Source of the DNA: a virus | DNA: 23,042 bases | IMG/VR virus record: IMGVR_UViG_3300032050_000852 | Location: 1 to 23,042 of that record | Strand: one strand, 5' to 3' | Shown: one piece after another, positions 7,540 through 14,020 of the stretch | How the letters are laid out: each line of letters begins with the position of its first letter | How positions within the stretch are numbered: the first letter of the stretch is position 1 | Notes under the pieces: generated by a model | The model's input: the letters and a program-made list of their open reading frames with translations, nothing else | Database searches by the model: none | Told to the model about the DNA's origin: nothing | Made by a program: the position numbers and the translations under genes

Positions 7540-7791
7540 ATGGAACACGAGCTACAATATAACACCCCCATCTTCAAAGATGAACTAACAGAAACGCCTC
7601 ACTTTAGATGTGGCTGGTGTGGTGAAGATACAACGGATGAGTCTACCATTCACTTCGACCATACAATAAATGGTAATGTTTGTTTAGGTTGCTTAGAAAA
7701 TGAAGATCATCAAAGTATGTTAGGTATGGACGTTCACCAATTTAGAAACTATAAAACAAGAGTATTAAAATCAAATCCAATAGAATTATGA
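7540..7791 (+). CDS. Small zinc-ribbon protein, 83 aa
   Basis: Two CxxC pairs, CGWCGED and CLGCLEN, are separated by about 24 residues, with several histidines between (IHFDHTIN). This is a typical four-cysteine zinc ribbon. The rest is acidic and helical. No enzymatic domain is visible, so a small nucleic-acid or protein-binding role is likely. It is one base after the previous gene, and its last codons overlap the next ATG as ATGA. Confidence 0.6.
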   Translation: MEHELQYNTPIFKDELTETPHFRCGWCGEDTTDESTIHFDHTINGNVCLGCLENEDHQSMLGMDVHQFRNYKTRVLKSNPIEL

Positions 7792-7862
7792 ACCTAATAA
7801 TCGCATCAATAATGCTAATATCAATAGTTTGGATTAGCTATAAAACATTTAAAAATAAATAA
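7788..7862 (+). CDS. 24-aa single-pass membrane peptide
   Basis: A short frame overlaps the upstream stop as ATGA and encodes MNLIIASIMLISIVWISYKT plus FKNK. Residues 2-17 form one hydrophobic segment followed by a basic tail, so it would insert with N-out/C-in topology. The coupling to its neighbour supports translation; size and lack of conservation data keep confidence modest. Confidence 0.45.
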   Translation: MNLIIASIMLISIVWISYKTFKNK

Positions 7863-7863
7863 A

Positions 7864-8076
7864 ATGGAAAACAACGAAACTCAAAAACTAATGGAGGAGT
7901 ATGCGAACAAAAGAACGGCAACAATAGGATATTTTGTACTTTCAATTGCGGTTATAATGATTCTAGGAATAGCCTTATGTGTATCTAAAGCGGAAAACAA
8001 TCTATTGAAAGGAAAAGCACACAACGACAGCTTAGCTGTTCAATCTTTAAAAAATAATCTTTTAGAAGCGAAATAA
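7864..8076 (+). CDS. 70-aa membrane protein with cytosolic/periplasmic helix
   Basis: The protein has an acidic N-terminus, one strong membrane segment at about residues 22-41 (IGYFVLSIAVIMILGIALCV) and then a helical charged tail. It lies one base after the preceding membrane peptide and overlaps the next gene as TAATG. Possible roles include modification of the host envelope or anchoring of replication proteins. Nothing diagnostic is present. Confidence 0.6.
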   Translation: MENNETQKLMEEYANKRTATIGYFVLSIAVIMILGIALCVSKAENNLLKGKAHNDSLAVQSLKNNLLEAK

Positions 8077-8270
8077 TGAAATACTCGGAAGCAGTTAAAG
8101 AACAAAGCCAATTACTTATAAATAAAATAGGCAATTTGGAATATAGAATGATGTCAGGCGACAAGTCAGTAACAATGTTTGATTTAATGTCAGAAACCCA
8201 TAAACTGTTAAACATTACTAAACCAGTATTGAAAACACCTCAAACTAATACCCACCAAAACTTATACTAA
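8076..8270 (+). CDS. 64-aa helical protein of unknown function
   Basis: A small, mostly helical protein starting MKYSEAVKEQSQLLINKIGN, with a polar C-terminus (TPQTNTHQNLY). It is coupled to both neighbours by TAATG overlaps. No domain is recognised. Length and composition resemble small early phage proteins that bind host factors, but that is a general expectation. Confidence 0.6.
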   Translation: MKYSEAVKEQSQLLINKIGNLEYRMMSGDKSVTMFDLMSETHKLLNITKPVLKTPQTNTHQNLY

Positions 8271-8548
8271 TGGACGCTAAAAAATTACAAATCGAATCAT
8301 TAATTTTAGTAGCTTTAGCTAAGCATTTTAATGAACAAGGCACTTACTTAATAGGTGAGTTGAAAGCTCAAACTAAGTTTAATTTTAATGTAGCTATGAA
8401 CGCCACTAATAACTTCGTAAAAGGAATAGAGAAAGGGCTTTTGCCAGATGAAGCTAAGTTTTTAGAAGATTTAGTTTCCGTTATGAATGACGCTTTATAT
8501 CAAATGAGATTAGATTTAGAAAAACAATCAGAAAATATAAACCAATAA
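8270..8548 (+). CDS. 92-aa helical protein of unknown function
   Basis: Residues through most of the length form amphipathic helices (LILVALAKHFNEQGTYLIGE, later VSVMNDALYQMRLDLEKQ). There are no cysteines, membrane segments or motifs. It starts in a TAATG overlap with the previous gene and ends 13 nt before the next. It belongs to the same block that stops at the promoter/terminator unit near 8.8 kb. Confidence 0.6.
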   Translation: MDAKKLQIESLILVALAKHFNEQGTYLIGELKAQTKFNFNVAMNATNNFVKGIEKGLLPDEAKFLEDLVSVMNDALYQMRLDLEKQSENINQ

Positions 8549-8561
8549 AAAACAAATAAAC

Positions 8562-8789
8562 ATGGAAAATCAAACAGAAAATTACGTAGGAACTGGATGG
8601 GAAAATCAATACGGGATTAACGTATCAATCAATCTAGAAAAGATTAAAGCATTAACACCTGATGCTTATGGTAATGTAAAGGTTTATGTAGGTAAACGTA
8701 AATCAGTAGATGAAAAGAGCAAAGCTACTCATTGGGTAAAAGAAAGTAAACCATTTGTTAAAAGTGAAAATAATTCTGCACAGTTCTAA
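8562..8789 (+). CDS. 75-aa basic protein of unknown function
   Basis: The product opens with MENQTENYVGTGWENQYGIN and continues with beta-like segments (VSINLEKIKAL, VKVYVGKRKS) and a basic C-terminal half. The alternating strand pattern may form a small barrel or OB-like fold as in single-strand-binding accessory proteins, but no signature residues support that. It is the last gene before the leader-RNA unit at 8800. Confidence 0.55.
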   Translation: MENQTENYVGTGWENQYGINVSINLEKIKALTPDAYGNVKVYVGKRKSVDEKSKATHWVKESKPFVKSENNSAQF

Positions 8790-8799
8790 TATTAATTAG

Positions 8800-8807
8800 T
8801 ATATTTG
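8800..8807 (+). promoter_or_regulatory. Promoter -7 element TATATTTG upstream of leader RNA A
   Basis: TATATTTG matches TAnnTTTG. The upstream region has only a weak -33 candidate (TCTG at 8775-8778). Transcription starting about 6 nt downstream would put the RNA 5' end at the first hairpin described in the next entry. Confidence 0.55.
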
Positions 8808-8810
8808 TCA

Positions 8811-8900
8811 TAGTTAAGTCGGTGGAGCGACATAAAAATTAACTAACTTATTAACCCTATTGCCCGATGAACTCCACTTCTGACGGCATAGGGTTTTTTT
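8811..8900 (+). ncRNA. Leader RNA A: 5' hairpin, terminator, and loop-loop pairing
   Basis: The segment folds as an outer helix TAGTTAA (8811-8817) with TTAACTA (8839-8845) around an inner hairpin GTCG/CGAC (8818-8831) whose loop is GTGGAG (8822-8827). Downstream is a terminator: AACCCTAT-T-GCC (8853-8864) pairs with GGCATAGGGTT (8885-8895), followed by seven T's. The terminator loop holds CTCCAC (8872-8877), the exact complement of the first loop. The ERF gene starts 10 nt after the T run. It may be an attenuator or a free small RNA of about 87 nt. The pairings are seen in the sequence; the function is inference. Confidence 0.65.
8853..8900 (+). terminator. Intrinsic terminator of leader RNA A, upstream of erf
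   Basis: An 11-bp stem with a single bulged T encloses a 20-nt loop and is followed by TTTTTTT. It lies directly before the ERF gene, so read-through would be required for expression from upstream promoters. Confidence 0.75.
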
Positions 8901-8910
8901 ATTAAACAAT

Positions 8911-9534
8911 ATGGAAACAAAAGCAAATTTAGCAAAGGCTATTATAGCTGTTATGCAAGAAGTAAAAGGAATTGAAAAGTCTATGACTATTGGAACTGGT
9001 AGCAATGCCTACAAAGGTGTTCCTGATCAAGAAGTAAAAAAGATTATAGGCGAAGCAATGGCTAAGAATGGTTTATGTATTTTACCAATTTCTGTTAAAC
9101 CTAATGTGAGAATTGATAGATGGGATGCTTTAGATTATAACGGTAAACCCACTCAAAAACAGTCAGTATTTACAGATGTTACAACCGAATACTTACTATT
9201 GCATACAAGCGGAGAAAGTCAAGTGTTAAGTGGTTACGGTCATGGAATTGATAGCCAAGACAAGGGAGCTGGCAAAGCAACTACATACTCTTTAAAATAC
9301 GTTTTACTTTATACTTTCTTAGTTCCTACTGGCAAAATTGATGACGCTGATAATACTCATTCTGATAGCATTGAAACGCCTGTTAAGAAACAACCCACAG
9401 TAGACGAGGTAAACGCTAAGATAATTAACGCTAAAACATTAGCAGAGTTAAAAACAATGTTTGAAGCATTACCACCGAATGAACAAAAGATAGCCGTTCC
9501 AATGAAAGAAAAACTAAAAGCAACTTTGAAATGA
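8911..9534 (+). CDS. erf: ERF-family single-strand annealing recombinase
   Basis: This 207-residue protein matches the ERF superfamily. The signature core lies at residues 108-137 (GYGHGIDSQDKGAGKATTYS, then LKYVLLYTF), preceded by a helical N-terminus with AIIAVMQEVKGIEKS and the DxTTEY strand region. ERF proteins form rings that anneal complementary single strands during phage recombination and genome circularisation. The C-terminal quarter (TVDEVNAKIINAKTLAELKT) is a separate helical tail. It is first in a block with three small genes and a RusA-like resolvase, a coherent recombination module. The gene follows leader RNA A. Confidence 0.88.
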   Translation: METKANLAKAIIAVMQEVKGIEKSMTIGTGSNAYKGVPDQEVKKIIGEAMAKNGLCILPISVKPNVRIDRWDALDYNGKPTQKQSVFTDVTTEYLLLHTSGESQVLSGYGHGIDSQDKGAGKATTYSLKYVLLYTFLVPTGKIDDADNTHSDSIETPVKKQPTVDEVNAKIINAKTLAELKTMFEALPPNEQKIAVPMKEKLKATLK

Positions 9535-9743
9535 ATTTAGCAAATATAACATTAAGTGAAAGAGACTACCAATCTCTTTTACTTAACGGTGCTTTTGACG
9601 GCATTAAATTAATTTCTGTTAAAATACTGCCAGACGACACCGAAATCAAAGAGGAACAAATGTATAAGGATTTACAAAAAAAGTATGTAAAGGCTCGTAA
9701 TGAGTTTGAAGATTATAAATTTAAAATGACTACTAATAAATAA
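9531..9743 (+). CDS. 70-aa protein with C-terminal coiled coil, unknown function
   Basis: The N-terminal half (LANITLSERDYQSLLLNGAF) looks globular and the C-terminal half (EEQMYKDLQKKYVKARNEFE) is a charged coiled coil. It overlaps the end of erf by 4 nt (ATGA), so it is likely co-translated with the recombinase and may be a partner. No known domain is recognised. Confidence 0.6.
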   Translation: MNLANITLSERDYQSLLLNGAFDGIKLISVKILPDDTEIKEEQMYKDLQKKYVKARNEFEDYKFKMTTNK

Positions 9744-9747
9744 TATA

Positions 9748-10104
9748 ATGGGGATAATAATAAACGGTATAATAGAAAATGTTAGCACTCGCAAAGATAG
9801 AAGCCTAAAATTAACAATAGGCACTCAAGAACTAGGAAGTAAATCTACTTCCGAACTCTTTGAGCTATCAAATAACATAGCTAATATTTATATTTCAGCT
9901 AATCAAATTAGCAATGATATTAAAACAGAAATTGATAAACATAGTAAAGACGAAATTGATAAAATTAAAAGTCCTAGTCAAAGATTAAGAGCTGTTTTGT
10001 TTTTAAATTACAAAGAAAATAACTCGGGATTTAATACCTTTGATAATTACTATGCTAGTAAAATGGAGCAAATTATTGAACATTATAAAAGTAAATTGGA
10101 ATGA
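9748..10104 (+). CDS. 118-aa protein following erf, conserved-looking, unknown function
   Basis: The N-terminus (MGIIINGIIENVSTRKDRSL, then KLTIGTQELGS) suggests a beta-rich domain, and the C-terminus (SPSQRLRAVLF ... YYASKMEQIIEHYKSKLE) is helical. I recall this general layout ('IIExVxTxKDxSxKLTIGTQEL ... SQRLR ... EQIIEHYKSKL') from genes beside phage annealing proteins in Bacteroidetes, but its function is not established to my knowledge. It may bind DNA or the recombinase. Its stop overlaps the next gene's start. Confidence 0.65.
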   Translation: MGIIINGIIENVSTRKDRSLKLTIGTQELGSKSTSELFELSNNIANIYISANQISNDIKTEIDKHSKDEIDKIKSPSQRLRAVLFLNYKENNSGFNTFDNYYASKMEQIIEHYKSKLE

Positions 10105-10313
10105 TAACAGATAATCAAATAAAAGAAATTTTATCACAAAGAGAACCCGATGCGCATGATATGATAAAAGTTATAATAAGATATATTTTTGATTTAAAAA
10201 AAGAAGAAATAGATTTTAATATGGTTAATATACCTAACGATTTTTTTCAAATTAAAATTTGCTATCACATGTTTAATTTTGCTAAAAACTATTATGGTAA
10301 AATTATTAATTAA
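10101..10313 (+). CDS. 70-aa protein of unknown function
   Basis: A small protein starting MITDNQIKEILSQREPDAHD, mostly helical with an aromatic C-terminus (CYHMFNFAKNYYGKIIN). It overlaps the previous gene by 4 nt and the RusA-like gene by 20 nt, so it is part of the recombination block. No motif is recognised. Confidence 0.55.
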   Translation: MITDNQIKEILSQREPDAHDMIKVIIRYIFDLKKEEIDFNMVNIPNDFFQIKICYHMFNFAKNYYGKIIN

Positions 10314-10626
10314 GCCGTTAAGTGTCAATAGTGCATATAAAGGCAGACGCTTTGTTACAGATGCTCATAGGTGGTTTAAAATGAATATGCGACAATTACT
10401 ACCTGATAACTATAAACTACCAGCACCGCCTTATGTTATTCATTTTGAGTTTGGTTTAAGTAGTGGTAATAGTGATGGAGATAATTGTGTTAAATTAGCT
10501 CAGGATTCAATAGCTGACAAATATGGTTTTAATGATAGGTATATTAAAAGATGGATTATTGACGTTGAACAAGTTAAAAAAGGTCATGAATATATTTCTT
10601 TTAAAATAGAAACTTTATTAAAATAA
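10294..10626 (+). CDS. rusA: RusA-like Holliday junction resolvase
   Basis: Starting at ATG 10294 gives 110 residues, close to the RusA family's usual length; an in-frame ATG at 10279 would add five residues. The N-terminus has the SVNSAYKGRRF strand motif. The core shows NSDGDNCVKLAQDSI (residues 59-73) with catalytic-type Asp61, Asp63 and Asp71 and Lys67, then GFNDRYIKRW, all typical of RusA. It would cleave four-way junctions created by ERF-mediated recombination and replication. It closes the recombination block immediately before the second leader-RNA unit. Confidence 0.85.
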   Translation: MVKLLIKPLSVNSAYKGRRFVTDAHRWFKMNMRQLLPDNYKLPAPPYVIHFEFGLSSGNSDGDNCVKLAQDSIADKYGFNDRYIKRWIIDVEQVKKGHEYISFKIETLLK

Positions 10627-10627
10627 A

Positions 10628-10658
10628 TTTGGTAGTTTAAATATAATAACTACTTTTG
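10628..10658 (+). promoter_or_regulatory. Full Bacteroidetes-type promoter upstream of leader RNA B
   Basis: TTTG at 10628-10631 and TACTTTTG at 10651-10658 are separated by 19 nt, the canonical -33/-7 arrangement. A start about 6 nt after the final G falls exactly on the first hairpin of leader RNA B. Confidence 0.75.
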
Positions 10659-10663
10659 TGAAA

Positions 10664-10756
10664 GTTACGGTCTCAATTATACGGTAACAAACGAACTTAA
10701 ACAGCTCGGATAATGAAGCAAACGTGAGACCTTTGTGGATTTATTCGGGCTTTTTT
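10664..10756 (+). ncRNA. Leader RNA B: 5' hairpin, terminator, and loop-loop pairing
   Basis: The 5' hairpin GTTAC (10664-10668) with GTAAC (10684-10688) exposes a loop containing GGTCTCA (10669-10675). The terminator stem (10703-10713 with 10741-10751, 11 bp with two G-T wobbles) is followed by six T's. Its loop holds TGAGACC (10725-10731), a perfect 7-nt complement of the first loop. The layout matches leader RNA A although the sequences differ, so the pairing is likely real. The downstream gene starts at 10761. An attenuation switch controlling the IbrA/IbrB block or a stable small RNA are the two main readings. Confidence 0.7.
10703..10756 (+). terminator. Intrinsic terminator of leader RNA B
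   Basis: AGCTCGGATAA pairs with TTATTCGGGCT (two wobbles) and is followed by TTTTTT. It lies 5 nt before the ATG at 10761. Confidence 0.75.
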
Positions 10757-10760
10757 AATT

Positions 10761-11204
10761 ATGTCTATTAAAAGAATTTACCACCACTACAAAAAATGGG
10801 AAGATCATAAAGCTGGATTTTACGATAATATTACTGGAAATAATAAAGAAGAACTTATTTTAAAAGTAATAGAATTATTTAATAATCCATCATTAACAGA
10901 AAATTATATGCGTAAAGTTATTAATGAGTGGACTTTTTCGTGTGAACATAATTTAAGTAATATTAGTTTAAATAGAATTGCATATATAGGACAAGCAGCT
11001 TGTTGTTTATACGCTTCCGTTCCTTGTACTATTACTATGAATGCTTGGAATAAAATAGATATTTCTTATAGAAATGTGGCTGATAGTATAGCAATTAAAA
11101 TTATAAAAGAATGGGAACAAAATCAAAAATTAAAAAATACATTAACCAATGGGAACAAAAAGGATATCCAAATGGAATACCAGACGAAGTGCCTATTCAA
11201 TTAG
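10761..11204 (+). CDS. 147-aa protein associated with the IbrA/IbrB pair, unknown function
   Basis: The protein begins MSIKRIYHHYKKWEDHKAGF and contains MRKVINEWTFSCEHNLSN, then AYIGQAACCLYASVPCT. This 'YHHYxKWED ... VINEW ... IGQAAC' pattern is one I associate with small phage genes beside DUF3440/IbrA proteins; function is unknown. The last 31 codons overlap the next gene in another frame (11111-11204). Either the tail is a real extension or the true end was moved by a frame change; the N-terminal 115 residues are the convincing part. Confidence 0.6.
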   Translation: MSIKRIYHHYKKWEDHKAGFYDNITGNNKEELILKVIELFNNPSLTENYMRKVINEWTFSCEHNLSNISLNRIAYIGQAACCLYASVPCTITMNAWNKIDISYRNVADSIAIKIIKEWEQNQKLKNTLTNGNKKDIQMEYQTKCLFN

Positions 11205-11380
11205 AAAAATTAGATTCCGTTCCTTCATATAGAAAAATATGTATAGCATTAATGAAAAACGAAAATAATTTAGAAATATTAGGATATTCAAGAAAAAAAA
11301 CTTTAGTGTATAGTGAATTAAAACGAATAGAAATAGAACAAAGATTTACAAAAAATAAACAATTAAAATTAAATTTATGA
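11111..11380 (+). CDS. 89-aa protein related to the C-terminal part of the IbrA-like protein
   Basis: The protein contains KKYINQWEQKGYPNGIPDEV and a following SVPSYRKICIALMKNENNLE. The second stretch resembles the C-terminus of the adjacent 442-aa protein (FRHCPNWKAVCITIMKNDF), sharing the W/Y-K-x-(I/V)CI-x-(I/L)MKN core. It therefore looks like a stand-alone copy of the DUF3440-associated C-terminal domain. It overlaps the upstream gene by 94 nt and the downstream gene by 4 nt. It may be a partner subunit that contacts the IbrA-like enzyme. Confidence 0.65.
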   Translation: MGTKSKIKKYINQWEQKGYPNGIPDEVPIQLEKLDSVPSYRKICIALMKNENNLEILGYSRKKTLVYSELKRIEIEQRFTKNKQLKLNL

Positions 11381-12705
11381 ATGTATTAGAAGCAACAAAT
11401 AAAAGATTAGAAATAATTTTTAGAGATTTTGAAAATGTATTAGTAGCGTTTTCTTGTGGTAAAGATAGTGGTGTAATGCTATCACTTACTTATAAATATG
11501 CTAAAGAAAATAATCTATTACATAAACTTTCATTTTACTATGAAGATTATGAAGCTGGATATAGACATACAGACGAATATGCTGATAGAATTTTTTCTGA
11601 ATTAAATGATGTAAAGGCTAGGTATTGGTTATGTTTACCAATTTCGGCTGCTTGTTCTGTATCAATGTATGAGCCTAGATGGATTCCGTGGGATAAAGAT
11701 AAAAAAGATATTTGGGTTAGAGATATGCCAAAATACGATTATGTAATAAATGAAGATAATTGTCCTTATGAATTTACTAAAGGCACTAAGGGATTTGATG
11801 CACGTATTCAATTTAGTACATGGTATGGAGATACGTTTGGTAAAACAGCTGTATTGATTGGCATTAGAGCAGAAGAAAGTTTAACACGTAGAGGTATATT
11901 TACTTCTCAACATAGAAAGTATATGCACAAAGGATTAAACTATTCTAAGATAGTAGATAAAAATACTATAAACTTTTATCCTATTTATGACTGGCAAACA
12001 GAAGATATTTGGATATGCAACAATAAGTTTGAATTTGATTATAATAAGATTTATGATTTATATTATCAAGCTGGTTTAACTATTGACCAAATGAGGGTTG
12101 CTAGTCCGTTCCATTTATCGGGACAAGAAAACTTAAAACTATATAAAGTTATTGATCCTAATAACTGGGGGAAAATGGTAGGTAGAGTTAATGGATGTAA
12201 TTTTGGTGGTATTTACGGTGGAACTTCTGCAATGGGATGGAAAAAAATAAGTAAACCTAATCACTTTACATGGAAACAATATGCTGAATTTTTACTAGAT
12301 ACTTTACCAGAAGAAACAAAAAAAAAATTTAATTATCATTTAAAAAGATTTACAGACGTTTGGAAAAATAAAGGATATGGTAGAAATCCAAGAGTAATAA
12401 AACAGATTGAAGATGCTGGTATTGAAATAGAAAGGACTGGAAATATAAGTAAACTTTGTAAGAAAAAAGATATTTATGAGATAATAAAAATAAAAGGTGA
12501 ATGGGTTGATGAAATAAATATAGAAAATTCTACTCCATTTAGACATTGCCCAAACTGGAAAGCTGTTTGTATTACAATAATGAAAAATGATTTTGGATTA
12601 ACATATATGAGTTGCGGCAGAACTCAGGATAAAAATATATTAAAACAAAAAAGCATGAATAAATTTAAAAAATTACAAGATTTAAAAAAAATAACTAAAA
12701 AATAA
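11377..12705 (+). CDS. ibrA: IbrA-like PAPS-reductase-family protein (DUF3440)
   Basis: This 442-residue protein belongs to the phosphoadenosine-phosphosulfate reductase / ATP-pyrophosphatase fold. Residues 24-35 (AFSCGKDSGVML) hold the PP-loop SxGKDS that binds ATP or PAPS. Further family features are GIRAEESLTRRG (about 168-179) and PIYDWQTEDIW (about 203-213). The C-terminal third is the DUF3440-type extension. IbrA and IbrB occur together in prophage-like loci; biochemical function is unsettled. The fold is shared with DndC, which activates sulfur for DNA phosphorothioation, so a nucleic-acid modification or anti-defence role is possible but unproven. No key residue of the PP-loop is missing. 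Confidence 0.85.
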   Translation: MNVLEATNKRLEIIFRDFENVLVAFSCGKDSGVMLSLTYKYAKENNLLHKLSFYYEDYEAGYRHTDEYADRIFSELNDVKARYWLCLPISAACSVSMYEPRWIPWDKDKKDIWVRDMPKYDYVINEDNCPYEFTKGTKGFDARIQFSTWYGDTFGKTAVLIGIRAEESLTRRGIFTSQHRKYMHKGLNYSKIVDKNTINFYPIYDWQTEDIWICNNKFEFDYNKIYDLYYQAGLTIDQMRVASPFHLSGQENLKLYKVIDPNNWGKMVGRVNGCNFGGIYGGTSAMGWKKISKPNHFTWKQYAEFLLDTLPEETKKKFNYHLKRFTDVWKNKGYGRNPRVIKQIEDAGIEIERTGNISKLCKKKDIYEIIKIKGEWVDEINIENSTPFRHCPNWKAVCITIMKNDFGLTYMSCGRTQDKNILKQKSMNKFKKLQDLKKITKK

Positions 12706-12710
12706 ATAAT

Positions 12711-13247
12711 ATGGAAACAACAACAACACAATTTAAAAGTCCAGTTTACAATGTACTAAGAGTACACATGGATAAAATTAGAGCTAATGCCTATAATCCA
12801 AACGCAGTAGCTCCACCAGAAATGAAATTACTTGAAATGTCTATTTGGGAAGATGGTTATACTATGCCAGTAGTAGCTTATTATATTCCAGAAGATGATA
12901 TTTATGAGATTGTCGATGGTTACCATAGATATACAACATTAAAGACAAGTAAAAGAATATTTGAAAGGGAGCAAGGTTATTTACCATTAGTAGTTATTGA
13001 AAAGGATTTAAGTAATCGTATGGCTTCTACTATTCGACATAATAGAGCAAGGGGGTCGCATTCAATAGATTTAATGAGTCATATAGTAGCTGAATTAGTT
13101 GATAGTGGAATGTCAGATGGATGGATTTTAAGACATATAGGTATGGATAAAGATGAGTTGTTAAGACTTAAACAAGTAACTGGATTAGCTGCTTTATTTA
13201 AAGACCATGAATTTTCTAAAGCCTGGGAGGATAAGGGCAATGATTAA
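12711..13247 (+). CDS. ibrB: IbrB-like ParB/sulfiredoxin-fold protein
   Basis: The 178-residue protein has a ParB/Srx-type core: DKIRANAYNPN, an acidic strand YEIVDGYHRY (residues 65-74) and the basic motif IRHNRARGSH (108-117). These are the phosphate and nucleotide-binding motifs of the ParB N-terminal superfamily, which can act as CTPase or nuclease. A short helical C-terminal part (WILRHIGMDKDELLRLKQVT) looks like an HTH. It follows the IbrA-like gene by 5 nt, the standard pairing. Its end overlaps the nuclease gene by 8 nt. Probable joint action with IbrA is inferred from this neighbourhood. Confidence 0.85.
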   Translation: METTTTQFKSPVYNVLRVHMDKIRANAYNPNAVAPPEMKLLEMSIWEDGYTMPVVAYYIPEDDIYEIVDGYHRYTTLKTSKRIFEREQGYLPLVVIEKDLSNRMASTIRHNRARGSHSIDLMSHIVAELVDSGMSDGWILRHIGMDKDELLRLKQVTGLAALFKDHEFSKAWEDKGND

Positions 13248-13848
13248 TTTACCTACTAAAGATAAATTTGGGAATAATTATTTAAGTTATTCCCAAATTA
13301 ATTGCTTTCTAAAAAGTAGAAAAGAATACTATAAAACGTATATTTTAAACGAACCATTTTATCAAAACAAATATTTAAAGTTTGGTAAAAAAGTTGGTGC
13401 AGCTTTAGAAAAAAATGATTATTCTTTATTTACTAATCAAGAATCAGAAGTGTTAAAAAAATGTACTAGATTAGATATTTTTGAAAGAAAAACTATTTTA
13501 AAATTTGATGATTTTTATATGATTGGTTTTATAGATACTTGTGATAATAATTTAGAAACAATAATAGATTATAAAACTGGTGGATTTGCTAAGGAATTTA
13601 ATTACACTAAAGAAGATTATACTCAGTTATGTTACTATGCTTTGTCTATTTTACAAGAAACTGGTAAAGCTCCAAAAAATGCTTTTGTAGAATTTATAAG
13701 ACGGGATAATTATACTATGAAAGTATGTGATGAATCACCTATTACAATAGATATTGATATTTCAGAAGATAGATTAAATAAAGTATTTAACGATACGATT
13801 ATTATAGCTAAAGATATTAGTGATTTTTATAAAGAAACATTAAAATAA
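13240..13848 (+). CDS. PD-(D/E)XK nuclease, RecB/Cas4-like
   Basis: I choose ATG 13240, giving 202 residues and an 8-nt overlap with the IbrB-like gene. An N-terminal YLSYSQINCFLKSRKEYY resembles the opening helix of RecB-family nucleases. The catalytic core is GFIDT (Asp99 near residues 96-100) and TIIDYKTGG (residues 107-115, Asp110-Tyr-Lys112), the D...D-x-K arrangement of PD-(D/E)XK enzymes. DYTQLCYYAL supplies the usual downstream Q-x-x-x-Y motif. It would process DNA ends for recombination or replication. No iron-sulfur cysteine cluster is obvious. Confidence 0.8.
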   Translation: MINLPTKDKFGNNYLSYSQINCFLKSRKEYYKTYILNEPFYQNKYLKFGKKVGAALEKNDYSLFTNQESEVLKKCTRLDIFERKTILKFDDFYMIGFIDTCDNNLETIIDYKTGGFAKEFNYTKEDYTQLCYYALSILQETGKAPKNAFVEFIRRDNYTMKVCDESPITIDIDISEDRLNKVFNDTIIIAKDISDFYKETLK

Positions 13849-13849
13849 A

Positions 13850-13881
13850 TTTGTTTTTTACGTTCTTTATTATTATATTTG
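13850..13881 (+). promoter_or_regulatory. Promoter upstream of leader RNA C
   Basis: TTTG at 13850-13853 and TATATTTG at 13874-13881 are 20 nt apart, close to the canonical arrangement. The predicted RNA start falls at the first hairpin of the next element. Confidence 0.7.
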
Positions 13882-13884
13882 CGT

Positions 13885-14012
13885 ATCTGAACTCGGCACT
13901 CAGATTTAAAACATATCTTAACATTTAAAACATTAGAGCCTTTATAGGTGTGTTGCTAGAGTTAAGACTAGCTAGGTTGCCAAACCAAACACATCTGTAA
14001 AGGTTTTTTTTT
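13885..14012 (+). ncRNA. Leader RNA C: 5' hairpin and long terminator
   Basis: The 5' hairpin ATCTGA (13885-13890) with TCAGAT (13900-13905) leaves a 9-nt loop. Downstream, 13937-13952 pairs with 13990-14005 and leads into a run of T's. The large terminator loop contains an inner hairpin GCTAG/CTAGC (13955-13972). The layout equals leader RNAs A and B, but loop complementarity is weaker (AACTC near the 5' loop with GAGTT at 13959-13963). It lies directly before the 14021 gene and the replication block. Confidence 0.5.
13937..14012 (+). terminator. Intrinsic terminator of leader RNA C
   Basis: GCCTTTATAGGTGTG pairs with CACATCTGTAAAGGT, including several G-T wobbles, and is followed by a run of T's. 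It ends 8 nt before ATG 14021. Confidence 0.7.
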
Positions 14013-14020
14013 CAAAAAAA

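Noticed and set aside
13891-13981. Second loop pairing GGCA/TGCC in leader RNA C
   Set aside because: Only four bases, and its order is topologically incompatible with simultaneous pairing of ACTC with GAGT as one continuous helix.
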